A DNA stretch of 64,000 bases from Flavobacteriaceae bacterium (GCA_026988355.1 JALSLK010000089.1:20310-84309); one strand, 5' to 3'; counted from the first letter of the stretch, positions 43,672 to 53,090 are shown. Program-made: numbers and translations. Notes: generated by a model not told the origin, from the sequence alone.

Positions 43672-44676
43672 TTAGAAAATATTCACTTCCATTTCTAGAG
43701 TAATTCCAAATTTTTTCTGAACAGTTTCTTGAATTTTTTTTGCTAGGTTTAAAACTTCTATTCCTGTTGCATTCCCATAATTAACAAGTACTAAGGCTTG
43801 GTTTTTATGCGCTCCTGTATTTCCAAATCGCTTTCCTTTAAATCCGCATTGCTCAATTAGCCAACCTGCTGGAATTTTATAGTTAGTTTCCATTTTATAA
43901 AATGGCATTGTTTTATTTTTGGCTTGAATTTTTAAGAAAGTATTGCGATTTACTACTGGATTTTTAAAAAAACTACCACTATTTCCTATTTTATTTGGGT
44001 CTGGTAACTTTTCGGTTCTAATTTTTATTATTGCATTAGAAATATCTATAATACTCGGTTTTTTTAGTTGTTTTTTTTCTAACTCTGTTTTAATTGCTCC
44101 ATAACTGTATTTTAATTGGTGTTTTATTTTTGTTAATTTAAATATTACATTGGTAATGATGTATTTTCCTTTCGCTTTATTTTTAAAAATGGAATTTCGG
44201 TATCCAAATTCACATGCACTATTTTTAAATGATACTATTTTTCTTGTTTTAATTTCAACTGCATTTACACGATGTATGGTGTCTTTTACTTCTACACCGT
44301 AGGCACCAATATTTTGAATGGGTGAGGTGCCAACATTTCCTGGAATTAAAGATAAATTTTCAACGCCTCCAAAATTATTTCGCAAACACCAAAGTACAAA
44401 TTGATGCCAATTTTCTCCTGCATTTACACTTACATAGACTGTCGATTGGTATTCATTTATCACTTCAATGCCTTTTAAATTAACATATAAAATAGGATTT
44501 TTTATGTTACTGGTTAATAGCATGTTACTTCCTCCTCCTAAAATAAAATAATTTCGTTTTTCTCGTAATATCTTTTGTAAATTTACTACAGATGTAATAT
44601 GGATAAACTCAGACGCCATTACATCGATTCCGAATGTGTTATATTTTTTTAGAGATATATTTTTTTGAATTTTCAT
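43672..44676 (-). CDS. murB: UDP-N-acetylenolpyruvoylglucosamine reductase
   Basis: 334 residues, MurB type I. It reduces UDP-GlcNAc-enolpyruvate to UDP-MurNAc in peptidoglycan synthesis. The FAD domain shows 'ILGGGSNMLLT' and 'SLIPGNVGTSPIQNIGAYG'. Catalytic-region motifs are 'EFGYRNSIFK', 'GNSGSFFKNPVV' (Ser proton donor) and 'GAHKNQALVLVNYG'. It lies at the end of a glycan-biosynthesis run on the same strand. Confidence 0.95.
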   Translation of the reverse strand: MKIQKNISLKKYNTFGIDVMASEFIHITSVVNLQKILREKRNYFILGGGSNMLLTSNIKNPILYVNLKGIEVINEYQSTVYVSVNAGENWHQFVLWCLRNNFGGVENLSLIPGNVGTSPIQNIGAYGVEVKDTIHRVNAVEIKTRKIVSFKNSACEFGYRNSIFKNKAKGKYIITNVIFKLTKIKHQLKYSYGAIKTELEKKQLKKPSIIDISNAIIKIRTEKLPDPNKIGNSGSFFKNPVVNRNTFLKIQAKNKTMPFYKMETNYKIPAGWLIEQCGFKGKRFGNTGAHKNQALVLVNYGNATGIEVLNLAKKIQETVQKKFGITLEMEVNIF

Positions 44677-44704
44677 GTGGTTTTTTACTTGTGTAAAATC
44701 CTAA

Positions 44705-45823
44705 TTATTGGGACACTTTTTTAATGCAATTAGTTATTTTTATTAAATCTTTTGTACTCATATTTGATCCGCTAGGTAAGCATAGTCCTCTATTAAATAA
44801 ATCTTCCGAAACGCCATTTAAGTAATTTGGATGGTTTTTAAAAATAGGTTGTAAATGCATTGGTTTCCATAGAGGTCTAGCTTCTATATTTTCTTTTGCT
44901 AATGCGAATCTTATTTTTTCTCTTGTTTTAAATGTATCGGTTAATATGGTTGTTAACCATCTATTTGCATAATAATTTTCTAGTTCCTTAGTAAATGTGA
45001 TTTCTTTTATTTGTCCTAAATTCTCTTTGTAATACTCGTAATTCCTTCTTCTTTGTTGTATTCGATTTTCGATTACTTCCATTTGTCCACGACCGATTCC
45101 TGCAACCACATTAGACATTCTATAATTATAACCGATTTCCGAATGTTGGTAATGTGCTGCTTTATCTCGTGCTTGTGTTGCTAAAAATACAGCTTTGTTT
45201 GTGTATTTTTTTTTGTTTGCAACCAATGCTCCTCCTCCAGATGTGGTTATTATTTTATTACCATTAAAGGAATAGATGCCTATTTCTCCAAAGGTGCCTA
45301 TTTTTTTGTTTTTATAGGTTGCTCCTAAGGTATCTGCGGCATCTTCTATTATTGGAATTTCATATTGCTTTGCAATTTCTTGTATTTCTTTAATTTTTGC
45401 TGGTACACCGTAAATATGAACTAGTAGTATTGCTTTTGGTTTTTTACCTTTTGCGATACGAGCTTGGATGGTTTTTTCTAATAATTCTGGACACATATTA
45501 AACGTGTCTCTTTCGGAATCTACAAATATTGGTATTGCTTTTAGGTATCGCACTGGATTTACTGTTGCTGCAAAGGTAAATGTTGGACAGATTATTTCAT
45601 CATTTTCTTTTATTCCAAGAATTATTAATGCCAAGTGTATTGCTGCTGTGCCAGAACTTAAAACGGTACAATACTTGGCTTTTGTATAGTCACAAATGGC
45701 TTTCTCGAATGCGTCTACATTAGTTCCGATTGGTGCTATCCAATTGGTATCAAATGCTTCTTTGATGTATTTTTGTTCTTCGCCTGTTAGGTGTGGTGGA
45801 GAAAGCCAAATTTTTTTATTCAT
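44705..45823 (-). CDS. DegT/DnrJ/EryC1/StrS-family sugar aminotransferase
   Basis: 372 residues. PLP Lys lies in 'YSFNGNKIITTSGGGALVA'. Other conserved parts are 'GTAAIHLALIILGI', 'DAADTLGATYKNKKIGTFG' and 'GYNYRMSNVVAGIGRGQ'. The opening 'KIWLSPPHLTGEEQKYI' is that of PglE/LegC-type nucleotide-sugar aminotransferases used in bacillosamine and legionaminic-acid synthesis. It is part of the surface-glycan cluster with the sugar transferase, epimerase and GT4 upstream. The next gene upstream ends 239 bp away, in place of an expected acetyltransferase. Confidence 0.92.
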   Translation of the reverse strand: MNKKIWLSPPHLTGEEQKYIKEAFDTNWIAPIGTNVDAFEKAICDYTKAKYCTVLSSGTAAIHLALIILGIKENDEIICPTFTFAATVNPVRYLKAIPIFVDSERDTFNMCPELLEKTIQARIAKGKKPKAILLVHIYGVPAKIKEIQEIAKQYEIPIIEDAADTLGATYKNKKIGTFGEIGIYSFNGNKIITTSGGGALVANKKKYTNKAVFLATQARDKAAHYQHSEIGYNYRMSNVVAGIGRGQMEVIENRIQQRRRNYEYYKENLGQIKEITFTKELENYYANRWLTTILTDTFKTREKIRFALAKENIEARPLWKPMHLQPIFKNHPNYLNGVSEDLFNRGLCLPSGSNMSTKDLIKITNCIKKVSQ

Positions 45824-45827
45824 ACTA

Positions 45828-45835
45828 CAAATATA
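45828..45835 (-). promoter_or_regulatory. Putative -7 box just upstream of the aminotransferase
   Basis: On the minus strand TATATTTG fits TAnnTTTG and ends only 4 bp before the start codon. If real, the mRNA would be leaderless or nearly so. Chance occurrence is possible. Confidence 0.35.
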
Positions 45836-45921
45836 ATCAGTTGTGCTTTATAAATAGGTATTTGATATATTATTTATTAATCGAACTTAGATCAATAAAA
45901 TCCGAATTTAACTAGACGCTC

Positions 45922-45998
45922 ATACCAATTCAATTTCAAAATGCGCTAAATAGATTTGAAATAATTTATAGCGTATTTTGATGTTGAGTTAATGGTAT
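45922..45998. repeat. Palindromic intergenic element (copy C, both arms)
   Basis: A 77-bp element with long imperfect inverted arms. The left arm ATACCAATTCAA..TTTCAAAATGCGCTA pairs with the right arm TAGCGTATTTTGATGTTGA..TGGTAT (each quoted in parts). It is MITE- or REP-like and the most complete copy of the family. It sits in the gap between the aminotransferase and sugar transferase genes. Confidence 0.75.
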
Positions 45999-46062
45999 CA
46001 GCAGAATTCTATTGTGAATGTGCAATAAATGTATGATAAAGTAAATTTACGTTATTGTATTG

Positions 46063-46620
46063 TTAATGAGTAACTCCTTTATTTTTACCAAAAAATGCGG
46101 ATGTAAAGGTTTTAAAAAAAATAGATACATCCAACCTAACGGATTTTTTGTTAAGATATTCTACTTCTAATGTTACTTTTTCTTCGTTACTTATCTCATC
46201 TCTTCCATTTATTTGCGCCCAACCTGTTAGTCCTGGTTTTAGCTTTTCGATACCATGTTTTACTCGCAATGCCATTAATTTATCTTGGTTATACAATGCT
46301 GGTCTTGGTCCTACAAATACCATATCGCCTTTTAAAATATTTATAAAATTTGGCAGTTCGTCAAAACTTAATTTCCGAATAATTTTTCCTGCTTTTAATA
46401 CATATTGTTCTGGATTTTTAAGCAGGTGTGTTGCTACATTTGGTGTATTTTTTTTCATAGATCGAAATTTATACATTTTAAAAAAGGTATAATCTTTTCC
46501 TACTCTTTTTTGAGTGAATAATATCGGAAAACCATCGTCTATAAATATAAAAAAACTTATAATGAGTAGGAGAGGACTGATTCCTATTAAAAGGATAAGT
46601 GCTAGTAGTCGATTAAGCAT
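46063..46620 (-). CDS. Initial (undecaprenyl-phosphate) sugar transferase, PglC-like
   Basis: 185 residues, the short monotopic phosphoglycosyltransferase form. An N-terminal re-entrant membrane helix ('LLALILLIGISPLLLIISFF') precedes 'FTQKRVGKDYTFFKMYKFRSMK', 'LSFDELPNFINILKGDMVFVGPRP' (in parts; DE dyad) and 'KPGLTGWAQINGRDE'. It attaches the first sugar-phosphate to the lipid carrier for surface-glycan or glycoprotein synthesis. The epimerase gene starts 2 bp from it. Confidence 0.93.
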   Translation of the reverse strand: MLNRLLALILLIGISPLLLIISFFIFIDDGFPILFTQKRVGKDYTFFKMYKFRSMKKNTPNVATHLLKNPEQYVLKAGKIIRKLSFDELPNFINILKGDMVFVGPRPALYNQDKLMALRVKHGIEKLKPGLTGWAQINGRDEISNEEKVTLEVEYLNKKSVRLDVSIFFKTFTSAFFGKNKGVTH

Positions 46621-46622
46621 TT

Positions 46623-47516
46623 TTATAGTTTAAATTTTTCTTCTAAGTTGCTTGGTTTCCACTGGAGTTCTGTAATTGCTTTTTTTGCAGAAACGGTTAA
46701 TGGATTGGTTATTTTTTCTAATGTACGACTGTTTATTGGAAATATTGAAAATACATCTCCAAAATACGCAACAAATTTAACTAAAATATAAGGGAGTTCC
46801 ATTACTTTTTTATTGTTTAATTGTTTTGCTATGATTGCTGCTATTTCTTTAAAACTGTAATCTTTTTCTCCTGCTAAATTATAGATTCCAGTTTTATTTT
46901 CTAGTTGTGGTATTAGCTTTGCTACATCTTCGGCTAGTACAATACTTTTTAATGCTTTTGATTTTTTTAGGTTAAAGTAATATCCTTTTTTTATACCGTT
47001 AATCATTGTCGCTAAATTTCCTTTTGGATTTTTTCCTGCAACTAATGGTAATCTTAAGATAACTAAGTTTACTTTGTTTTTTTTTGCCCATTCTTGCAAA
47101 TAGGCTTCGGCTTTTATCTTGCTTACTGCATAAGGTGTTGTACCATTTAAAGGTGTGTTTTCTGTAATATTTGTTCCTTTTTCTTTGCCGTATACTGCTA
47201 TAGTACTTATAAAGATAAAATTATTTGGTATGTTGGTTTTTAGAGATTTACATATATTTTTAACACCTATAAAGTTAACTTTTTTAAATGCTTCTTTTTC
47301 TTTTCTTGTTTTTGGGATTGTATGTGCTTTTCCTGCACTATGTATTACATATTGGTAATGTGTTGTTATTTTTGGAATTGATTCCGATATATCGCAGATC
47401 GTATTATTACTTGCGCTACGTCCTAGAGTGTGTATCTGAAATTGCGATTTTAGATGATTGTATATATGGCTTCCCAAAAATCCTGTTGCGCCTGTTAATA
47501 ATACTTTTTTAGTCAT
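46623..47516 (-). CDS. NAD-dependent epimerase/dehydratase (extended SDR)
   Basis: 297 residues. The Rossmann motif 'LLTGATGFLGSHIYNHL' opens the chain, with 'FISTIAVYG' and the catalytic Tyr-Lys pair in 'TPYAVSKIKAEAYL'. It acts on a nucleotide sugar such as UDP-GlcNAc or UDP-QuiNAc, the WbpK/WbpV or Gne type. Together with the PglC-like transferase this matches known O-antigen or capsule ends. It overlaps the GT4 gene by 8 bp. Confidence 0.92.
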   Translation of the reverse strand: MTKKVLLTGATGFLGSHIYNHLKSQFQIHTLGRSASNNTICDISESIPKITTHYQYVIHSAGKAHTIPKTRKEKEAFKKVNFIGVKNICKSLKTNIPNNFIFISTIAVYGKEKGTNITENTPLNGTTPYAVSKIKAEAYLQEWAKKNKVNLVILRLPLVAGKNPKGNLATMINGIKKGYYFNLKKSKALKSIVLAEDVAKLIPQLENKTGIYNLAGEKDYSFKEIAAIIAKQLNNKKVMELPYILVKFVAYFGDVFSIFPINSRTLEKITNPLTVSAKKAITELQWKPSNLEEKFKL

Positions 47517-48729
47517 TGTTTGTATTAAATAATGCGATGTATTTGTTACTTAGATATGCTATATTATGATTCTCTTTTACGTATTTATAGCCTTTTTCTC
47601 CCATTTCGTTTCTTTCTTTCTTAGACATTGTATGCATTTTTTGGATTCCTTCTATTATGGCTTTTGTATCGTCTGGTTTAACTATAATACCTCCTTTAGA
47701 GAGTTCTACGGGATCTTTGATGTAATTATTAGAATCTAATATTGGTTTTTTTGCCAGCATATAATCAAAATACTTATTGGCAGACACTCCGTGTTTAAAT
47801 AGTGGTGTGTCATTTCTTCCTACAAAGCAAATGTCGTAATAGGTAAGTAGATGTTGCACTTGGTTTTTTCTAATTTTCGGAAAAAATAGAATGTTTTTAT
47901 TGGCTTTTGTTTTTTCTTGTAATTCTTTTTTTAGATAGCCATCTCCAACAATGATAAAAAAGAGTTCTGTATGATTTTTTAATTCTATACTAGCCTCTAT
48001 TAGATATTCTAGAGCATTTGCCAAACCGATAGTTCCTGCATATCCTATTACGAATTTATCTTTTGGTAGTTGCTTTATAAATTCATTATCGAGTTGTTCG
48101 TTTTCTAACTGTTCTTCATCAATTCCGTTTGGTATATAGGCAAAATTCACTTCTTTTTTGGCTATTTTTTCAAAATGCGCTTTAGCATTTGGTAATAAGG
48201 ATACTGTTGTGTCTGCTTTTCGATAGCCAAATTTCTCAAACCAACCAATAAATTTAACTGCTGGATGTCTTGCCGATTTATTACCTAGTAATTGTAGCGA
48301 TAATGGCCATATATCTCGTATTTCAAAATACAATTTGGCTTTGTGTTTTCGTTTTAAGTAATAACCACTTACTATCGGAAATATTGGCATACTTGACACG
48401 ATAATGTAGTCTGGTTTACCGATTTGTTTCGCTTTTAAAAAGAGAACCTTTATCATAAATACCAACATGCTATAAAAACGTTTCATAGATCTTGGATTGT
48501 ATTTTGGCGTTTTTATCCAATAAAATTCGATGTTATTGTAATTCTCTCGTTTGTATAATCCGTTAACTTCTACCGTTTTTTTAAACATGTGATTGTAGGA
48601 ACCTGAAATAATTTTTACATCGTATCCAGATTTTTTCCAGTATTGGGCAAAATAATAATGACGTTCTCCCCATCCTGACTCTGGCGTTCCTGCAAACTGA
48701 TTGATTACCCAAATGGTTTTTGTACTCAT
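47509..48729 (-). CDS. GT4-family glycosyltransferase (WbuB-like)
   Basis: 406 residues. The GT-B fold shows an N-terminal 'VINQFAGTPESGWGERHYYFAQYW' pattern, the donor-site region 'GYAGTIGLANALEYLIEA' and 'KHGVSANKYFDYMLAKKPIL', where EX7E-type residues occur. The closest description is WbuB/Fucosamine-type transferases acting on lipid-linked sugars. It is the first gene of the glycan set on this strand in the window. Upstream is a 127-bp gap and an unrelated membrane-anchored protein. Confidence 0.9.
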   Translation of the reverse strand: MSTKTIWVINQFAGTPESGWGERHYYFAQYWKKSGYDVKIISGSYNHMFKKTVEVNGLYKRENYNNIEFYWIKTPKYNPRSMKRFYSMLVFMIKVLFLKAKQIGKPDYIIVSSMPIFPIVSGYYLKRKHKAKLYFEIRDIWPLSLQLLGNKSARHPAVKFIGWFEKFGYRKADTTVSLLPNAKAHFEKIAKKEVNFAYIPNGIDEEQLENEQLDNEFIKQLPKDKFVIGYAGTIGLANALEYLIEASIELKNHTELFFIIVGDGYLKKELQEKTKANKNILFFPKIRKNQVQHLLTYYDICFVGRNDTPLFKHGVSANKYFDYMLAKKPILDSNNYIKDPVELSKGGIIVKPDDTKAIIEGIQKMHTMSKKERNEMGEKGYKYVKENHNIAYLSNKYIALFNTNND

Positions 48730-48856
48730 TTATTATTTTGTTTGACCTTGCAAAAATAGGCGATAATTGTTTATTGTGGTAATTATTGTGTTTTTTTATG
48801 GAGTTTGGGTAGCGCAATGTATTCCTAACAACGTGAGTTCGATATAAAAATTTTCT

Positions 48857-50860
48857 TTAAAATTTCTTTTTCTCTAACAAATTACCATTGGAGTCGTAAG
48901 CTCGCCAAGTACGAACTTGTTTTCCGTCTTTAAAACGTCCTTTTAACTTAATTTCGCCATTGGTATGGTATTCTCTGTATTTGCCATTTCTAACACCATC
49001 TTTAAGTCCAACTTTTGTATGTGTAGAACCATTTTTAAATCGTGTGATGTACTCTTTTGCGTTTAAATTATTTGGATAAATGGGCGTTACTTTAAAAAGA
49101 TCTTTTGCTTTTACACGAATTAAATCGTTAGCATTGGTTGTTGTCAAATTATTTGACGTCTCCGAAGGTCCAATAATATCTTTATCTTTAAACTGTTCTT
49201 TACTTTTTACAATAACAGGATCTTGATAACTAACAATTAATTTGCTTTCAAACATATTTGCATAAGGTGTTAATTGAAAGCCAATTTGTGGAAAACAAAT
49301 AATGTAATTTTTGTTTCGTTTAATTTGCTCTTTAGTAGTTTTGTCTGCAAGTGTATATAAGTTATCGTACAAAATTGGCGTATTTATATAAGTAAATACA
49401 CTAGATTTTTTATCAAAATAACGATTAAAATCTTTAAAATCTTCGGATTTATTTAAGGTTTCCTTAGCAATATAACTATCAATAATGCTTTTCAAGGTAT
49501 TTGGATGATTGCTAAAAATTACATAATCATCAATTCTAGTGAAATACGGCTTATCAAACTTGTCTAATAAATTACCAAGAAATAATTTAAAAAAACCTTT
49601 GATAGACATAAACTGTATTTCATAATCTTTATATGCAACTGTTTTGAATTTTACTGGAGTTTTCTTTTTAATCTGTTTTAGAATAAAATCTAGATTTGTT
49701 TTTGCTTTAGTTTTATTAGTCACTTTAAGGACTAAAGCTAGTTCGTGATTGCCTTTAGTATACACAGGCTGCATTTGCAATACGGCAATTTCATCGTCTA
49801 CCCAAGAAATAAAATTATCTTTAATATTAATTTTTAAATAATTTTCAATTTTATCTAAACTCTCTTGGTATGCTTTAAACTGTTTTGGGTTTTCTTGTTG
49901 AATGCTTTCAAAATTTTTATAAAACTCCGTAAAACTATCAAAAGCATAACTCATGTATATCGCAGTACGTTTGGGAGCGACTTTTGCAATTGTCCGATAT
50001 CCTTTGCCCGATTTTTGTAAGGCTTTTAAATAGCTAGCAGTACTTTCATTTGTATTTGTATAGCCATCCGCAGTTAATACGTTATTTCGCTGTAAATCAA
50101 AGTGGAATCCAGAAAAAACTAAACTATTACTTAAGTCTTTAATCCTTTTGTTTGGCTTGTCAGAAAAGCATTTTATATAATCATCGATATAATTATATTG
50201 CACATATAAACGAAACATATTATCGTAAGCTACTTTTTTATTTATTTCAATAAAATTCAAATCTCTACCAATAACAGGTTCTTTGTATTGATCGACAGCA
50301 TTTTCTACTAAGGTGTGTACATAAGAAGCAATTAGCTGATTCTCTATAAATGAAATATAAAGTGTTTCTCTACTTTTTTTATCATAAATTTCGGTAATTG
50401 TATGTTGATGATACGAACGTTTATTTACTCTATATTCATCACTAACAAAAGAGTCTAAGTGGTTTTTAAGTAATTTAAGTTTGGATATTTTTTGTAAATC
50501 GGCAATATATAAAAGCCCATATTTTTTATATTTATATACGTGTACAGATATTAATAAGGAGCGATTGCCAATAAAATCAATTAGTTTTTTCTTTTTATTA
50601 AAAATACCATCTAGACCATCTAAACTCTTGGTTAAGTCTTTAAAATAATTATTTGTTTGTAAGTGTTTCCAGATGTCACTATTGCTAATATCATCCCAAT
50701 TATCAATTGGTTTTTGTGTTTCTATAACTAAAACAGCATCTTTTGGAACAAGGTAAATACCTTGTAAATTGTTGCTTGGAGCTAAAAAGAAAATGTATGC
50801 TTGATAGATTAAATATCCGAAAATAAGACTAAATAACGCAGTAAATATTTTTTTTTTCAT
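48857..50860 (-). CDS. Membrane-anchored envelope protein (DUF3352-like) with MORN-like C-terminal repeats
   Basis: 667 residues. One N-terminal membrane helix (about 5-24) is followed by a large mixed alpha/beta region with 'IYLVPKDAVLVIETQKP', 'LLISVHVYKY' and a repeat of the same module near 340-520, resembling DUF3352-type proteins. Residues about 600-667 form two or three MORN/YwqK-like repeats ('GVRNGKYREYHTNGEI', 'GRFKDGKQVRTWRAYDSNG'). The combination with a surface-like tail is unusual. No catalytic motif is seen. Its function is unknown. Confidence 0.75.
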   Translation of the reverse strand: MKKKIFTALFSLIFGYLIYQAYIFFLAPSNNLQGIYLVPKDAVLVIETQKPIDNWDDISNSDIWKHLQTNNYFKDLTKSLDGLDGIFNKKKKLIDFIGNRSLLISVHVYKYKKYGLLYIADLQKISKLKLLKNHLDSFVSDEYRVNKRSYHQHTITEIYDKKSRETLYISFIENQLIASYVHTLVENAVDQYKEPVIGRDLNFIEINKKVAYDNMFRLYVQYNYIDDYIKCFSDKPNKRIKDLSNSLVFSGFHFDLQRNNVLTADGYTNTNESTASYLKALQKSGKGYRTIAKVAPKRTAIYMSYAFDSFTEFYKNFESIQQENPKQFKAYQESLDKIENYLKINIKDNFISWVDDEIAVLQMQPVYTKGNHELALVLKVTNKTKAKTNLDFILKQIKKKTPVKFKTVAYKDYEIQFMSIKGFFKLFLGNLLDKFDKPYFTRIDDYVIFSNHPNTLKSIIDSYIAKETLNKSEDFKDFNRYFDKKSSVFTYINTPILYDNLYTLADKTTKEQIKRNKNYIICFPQIGFQLTPYANMFESKLIVSYQDPVIVKSKEQFKDKDIIGPSETSNNLTTTNANDLIRVKAKDLFKVTPIYPNNLNAKEYITRFKNGSTHTKVGLKDGVRNGKYREYHTNGEIKLKGRFKDGKQVRTWRAYDSNGNLLEKKKF

Positions 50861-51018
50861 TTGAAAATAATTAGAATCAGAAAATTTTGTTAATTATCAA
50901 AATGAAATACATTTTAATAGAATTTTATGAATTTTGTTCAAAATTAAATATAATTTAGCAATTGTTAGTACTTGGCATTAATTTTGTGAACTAATGTAAA
51001 ATAACGACACCTAATTTT

Positions 51019-51732
51019 ATGGTAAAAATGAGTAAAAATAGTATTCTTATATTAATAATCTTCGTAACTGTATCTACATTTGCGCAGAACGATACAATTT
51101 CTAAAGAGAATACGAACCGTTTTTCAGATTATTCAAATGCCTTTCATATAAATGCTAAATTGATTGAGAAAAATATAGAACGTGTTGATGAAAAGGAAGA
51201 AACAGAAGATATTTCGTATTTATTTTACAATAAAACAGATCAATTAAACTTATCTTATACCTTCAATCCGAAAAAATATTTAGATCCAACCAATGAGAAA
51301 AAACACAATTTTATGACAGGACCTAAACCGCTAGATAGTGATGTTATGGTAATAAAACACTACGATGGTAAAAATGTTTCTCAAACCAATTTAAAGACCA
51401 GTCAAAACTTAGGAACAATAGAAAGTAATACCAAATTTATTCGCATTGAGTATAAAGATTTTGGGTTGGTAGATGGCGATAGAGTAAAAGTTTTTTTGAA
51501 TGAAAAAGAAATAGAAAGTAATGTTCATTTAGATGGATTATTTTATACAATACACATAAACTTAAAAGACAAAGGGTATAATAGAATTGATATTCAAGCA
51601 ATAAATCAAGGATTAGTTGGTCCAAATACTGCAGAATTTATTGTTTACGACGATAAAGGAAATGTTATTGCACATAAAGCGTGGAATTTACAAAAAGGTA
51701 GTATCGCTACATTAGGTATTGTAAAACATTAA
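51019..51732 (+). CDS. Secreted protein of unknown function
   Basis: 237 residues with a signal peptide (about 1-24, ending 'STFAQ'). ATG 51019 and ATG 51028 ('MSKNSILIL') are both possible; the second gives the more typical signal peptide. The mature part is soluble and beta-rich with the C-terminal 'IRIEYKDFGLVDGDRVKVFLN', 'NLKDKGYNRIDIQAINQG' (in parts) and 'NTAEFIVYDDKGNVI', a pattern resembling the beta-sandwich of some Bacteroidetes envelope proteins. No family is recognised. It lies 64 bp before a LysM gene. Confidence 0.8.
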   Translation: MVKMSKNSILILIIFVTVSTFAQNDTISKENTNRFSDYSNAFHINAKLIEKNIERVDEKEETEDISYLFYNKTDQLNLSYTFNPKKYLDPTNEKKHNFMTGPKPLDSDVMVIKHYDGKNVSQTNLKTSQNLGTIESNTKFIRIEYKDFGLVDGDRVKVFLNEKEIESNVHLDGLFYTIHINLKDKGYNRIDIQAINQGLVGPNTAEFIVYDDKGNVIAHKAWNLQKGSIATLGIVKH

Positions 51733-51751
51733 ATCAACTAATTTTATTTGT

Positions 51752-51778
51752 TTTGTTCTAGTTAAATAATTACCTTTG
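51752..51778 (+). promoter_or_regulatory. Promoter of the LysM gene
   Basis: TTTG (51752-51755), a 15-nt spacer and TACCTTTG (51771-51778), 17 bp before the start codon. An alternative TTTG at 51747 gives a 20-nt spacer. Good fit to the Bacteroidetes pattern. Confidence 0.6.
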
Positions 51779-51795
51779 TAAAAAGAAATTCCTAT

Positions 51796-52278
51796 ATGAA
51801 ATTAACGATATTCCTATTTATATTATTGTGCGGAACATTTGCCGTATACTCTCAAGAATCCTATAAAATTATTGTAGATGGAAAAGAAATTGTTGTAAAT
51901 GCATCCGATAATGTTAACGAAATTATTGCCAAAGCAGATTCTAACAGTAATCCAAACGCAAATATAAATGTGCACACTATTAAAGATGGAGAAACTTTAT
52001 TTTCGATTTCAAGGTTGTATAATGTAACTGTAAAGGAGTTATGCCGACTTAATAGAATAGATAAAACGAGAATGATACAAGTAGGCGAAAAATTAAAAGT
52101 TACAAGTTTTACCAAACCTCAGACAAATGTTAGAAATGCATCTTATCACATTGTTGTTAAGGGAGATACCTTGTATGCGATTGCAAGACATTATGGTATA
52201 ACCGTAGAAATGTTAAAACAGCTAAATAACCTTACTTCAAATGAGATTTTAATTAACCAACAGCTTAGACTGAATTAA
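51796..52278 (+). CDS. Secreted LysM-domain protein
   Basis: 160 residues. A signal peptide (about 1-19, 'FAVYSQ') is followed by two LysM modules: about 55-100 ('IKDGETLFSISRLYNVTVKELCRLNRI' in parts, key GETLFSIS and LKV) and about 112-158 ('VVKGDTLYAIARHYGITVEMLKQLN'). LysM domains bind peptidoglycan or chitin-like GlcNAc chains. There is no catalytic domain, so it may be a cell-wall binding adaptor. It has its own promoter. Confidence 0.93.
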   Translation: MKLTIFLFILLCGTFAVYSQESYKIIVDGKEIVVNASDNVNEIIAKADSNSNPNANINVHTIKDGETLFSISRLYNVTVKELCRLNRIDKTRMIQVGEKLKVTSFTKPQTNVRNASYHIVVKGDTLYAIARHYGITVEMLKQLNNLTSNEILINQQLRLN

Positions 52279-52335
52279 TTTTAGTTATAATTTAGCAAAA
52301 TAATTACCAAATATCAATAAATAAAGCAAACAATT

Positions 52336-53076
52336 TTGAGACAAATATACATTTTTACAATTTTTCTTTTTGGATTTAATTCATTCAGTCAAACGACATA
52401 TATACCTGATAATAATTTTGAACAAGAATTAATAAATCTAGGTTACGATGATGTGTTGGATGATTATGTACTTACTGCTAATATAGTAGATGTATTTCGT
52501 TTACAACTTGAAGATCTTGATATATATGATTTAACAGGTATTGAAGAATTCGTATCTTTAACATGGTTGGATTTATCACGTAACTTTTTGCCTTCTCTTG
52601 ATGTATCTCAAAACATAAATTTAGAACTTTTAGATTGTAGTCAAATAGACACCTTGGTAGAACTTAATATTCAGAATGGCAATAATACTAATCTTCGGTT
52701 GGGCGCTTCTTCTTGTCCTAATCTTGTTTGTGTTCAAGTAGATGATATTGCTTATGTTACAGCGAATTTAAACAATAAGTTTTTCTTCACTGGTAGTAAT
52801 CAATATACATTACGATTAGATTGTTCTACTTTAGCGACAGAAGATATAGTTAATACACAGAAAAATGTCTTACTATATCCTAACCCTTCTAATGACTTCC
52901 TATTTCTTTTAGGAGTAAAGCAAGAAACACAGTACAAAATATTTAATTCTTTAGGTTCTAATATAAAAAGTGGTTTTTTATACGATGATAAAAAAATAGA
53001 TATTAAAAAAATGATTCCAGGCTTATATTTTTTAAAATTTGGAAACGAAAATACCATTAAATTTATAAAAAATTAA
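52336..53076 (+). CDS. T9SS-secreted short LRR protein
   Basis: 246 residues, a shorter relative of the protein at 8196. The signal peptide (about 1-18, 'FNSFSQ') precedes 'TTYIPDNNFEQELINLGYD', then a few leucine-rich repeats ('VSLTWLDLSRNFLPSLDVS') and a T9SS type A tail ('VLLYPNPSNDFLFLL ... IKFIKN'). The only good start is a TTG at 52336, as no ATG is in frame near the signal peptide. Palindromic element copy D lies after the stop. Confidence 0.82.
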   Translation: MRQIYIFTIFLFGFNSFSQTTYIPDNNFEQELINLGYDDVLDDYVLTANIVDVFRLQLEDLDIYDLTGIEEFVSLTWLDLSRNFLPSLDVSQNINLELLDCSQIDTLVELNIQNGNNTNLRLGASSCPNLVCVQVDDIAYVTANLNNKFFFTGSNQYTLRLDCSTLATEDIVNTQKNVLLYPNPSNDFLFLLGVKQETQYKIFNSLGSNIKSGFLYDDKKIDIKKMIPGLYFLKFGNENTIKFIKN

Positions 53077-53090
53077 AACCGTGAAAAGAT

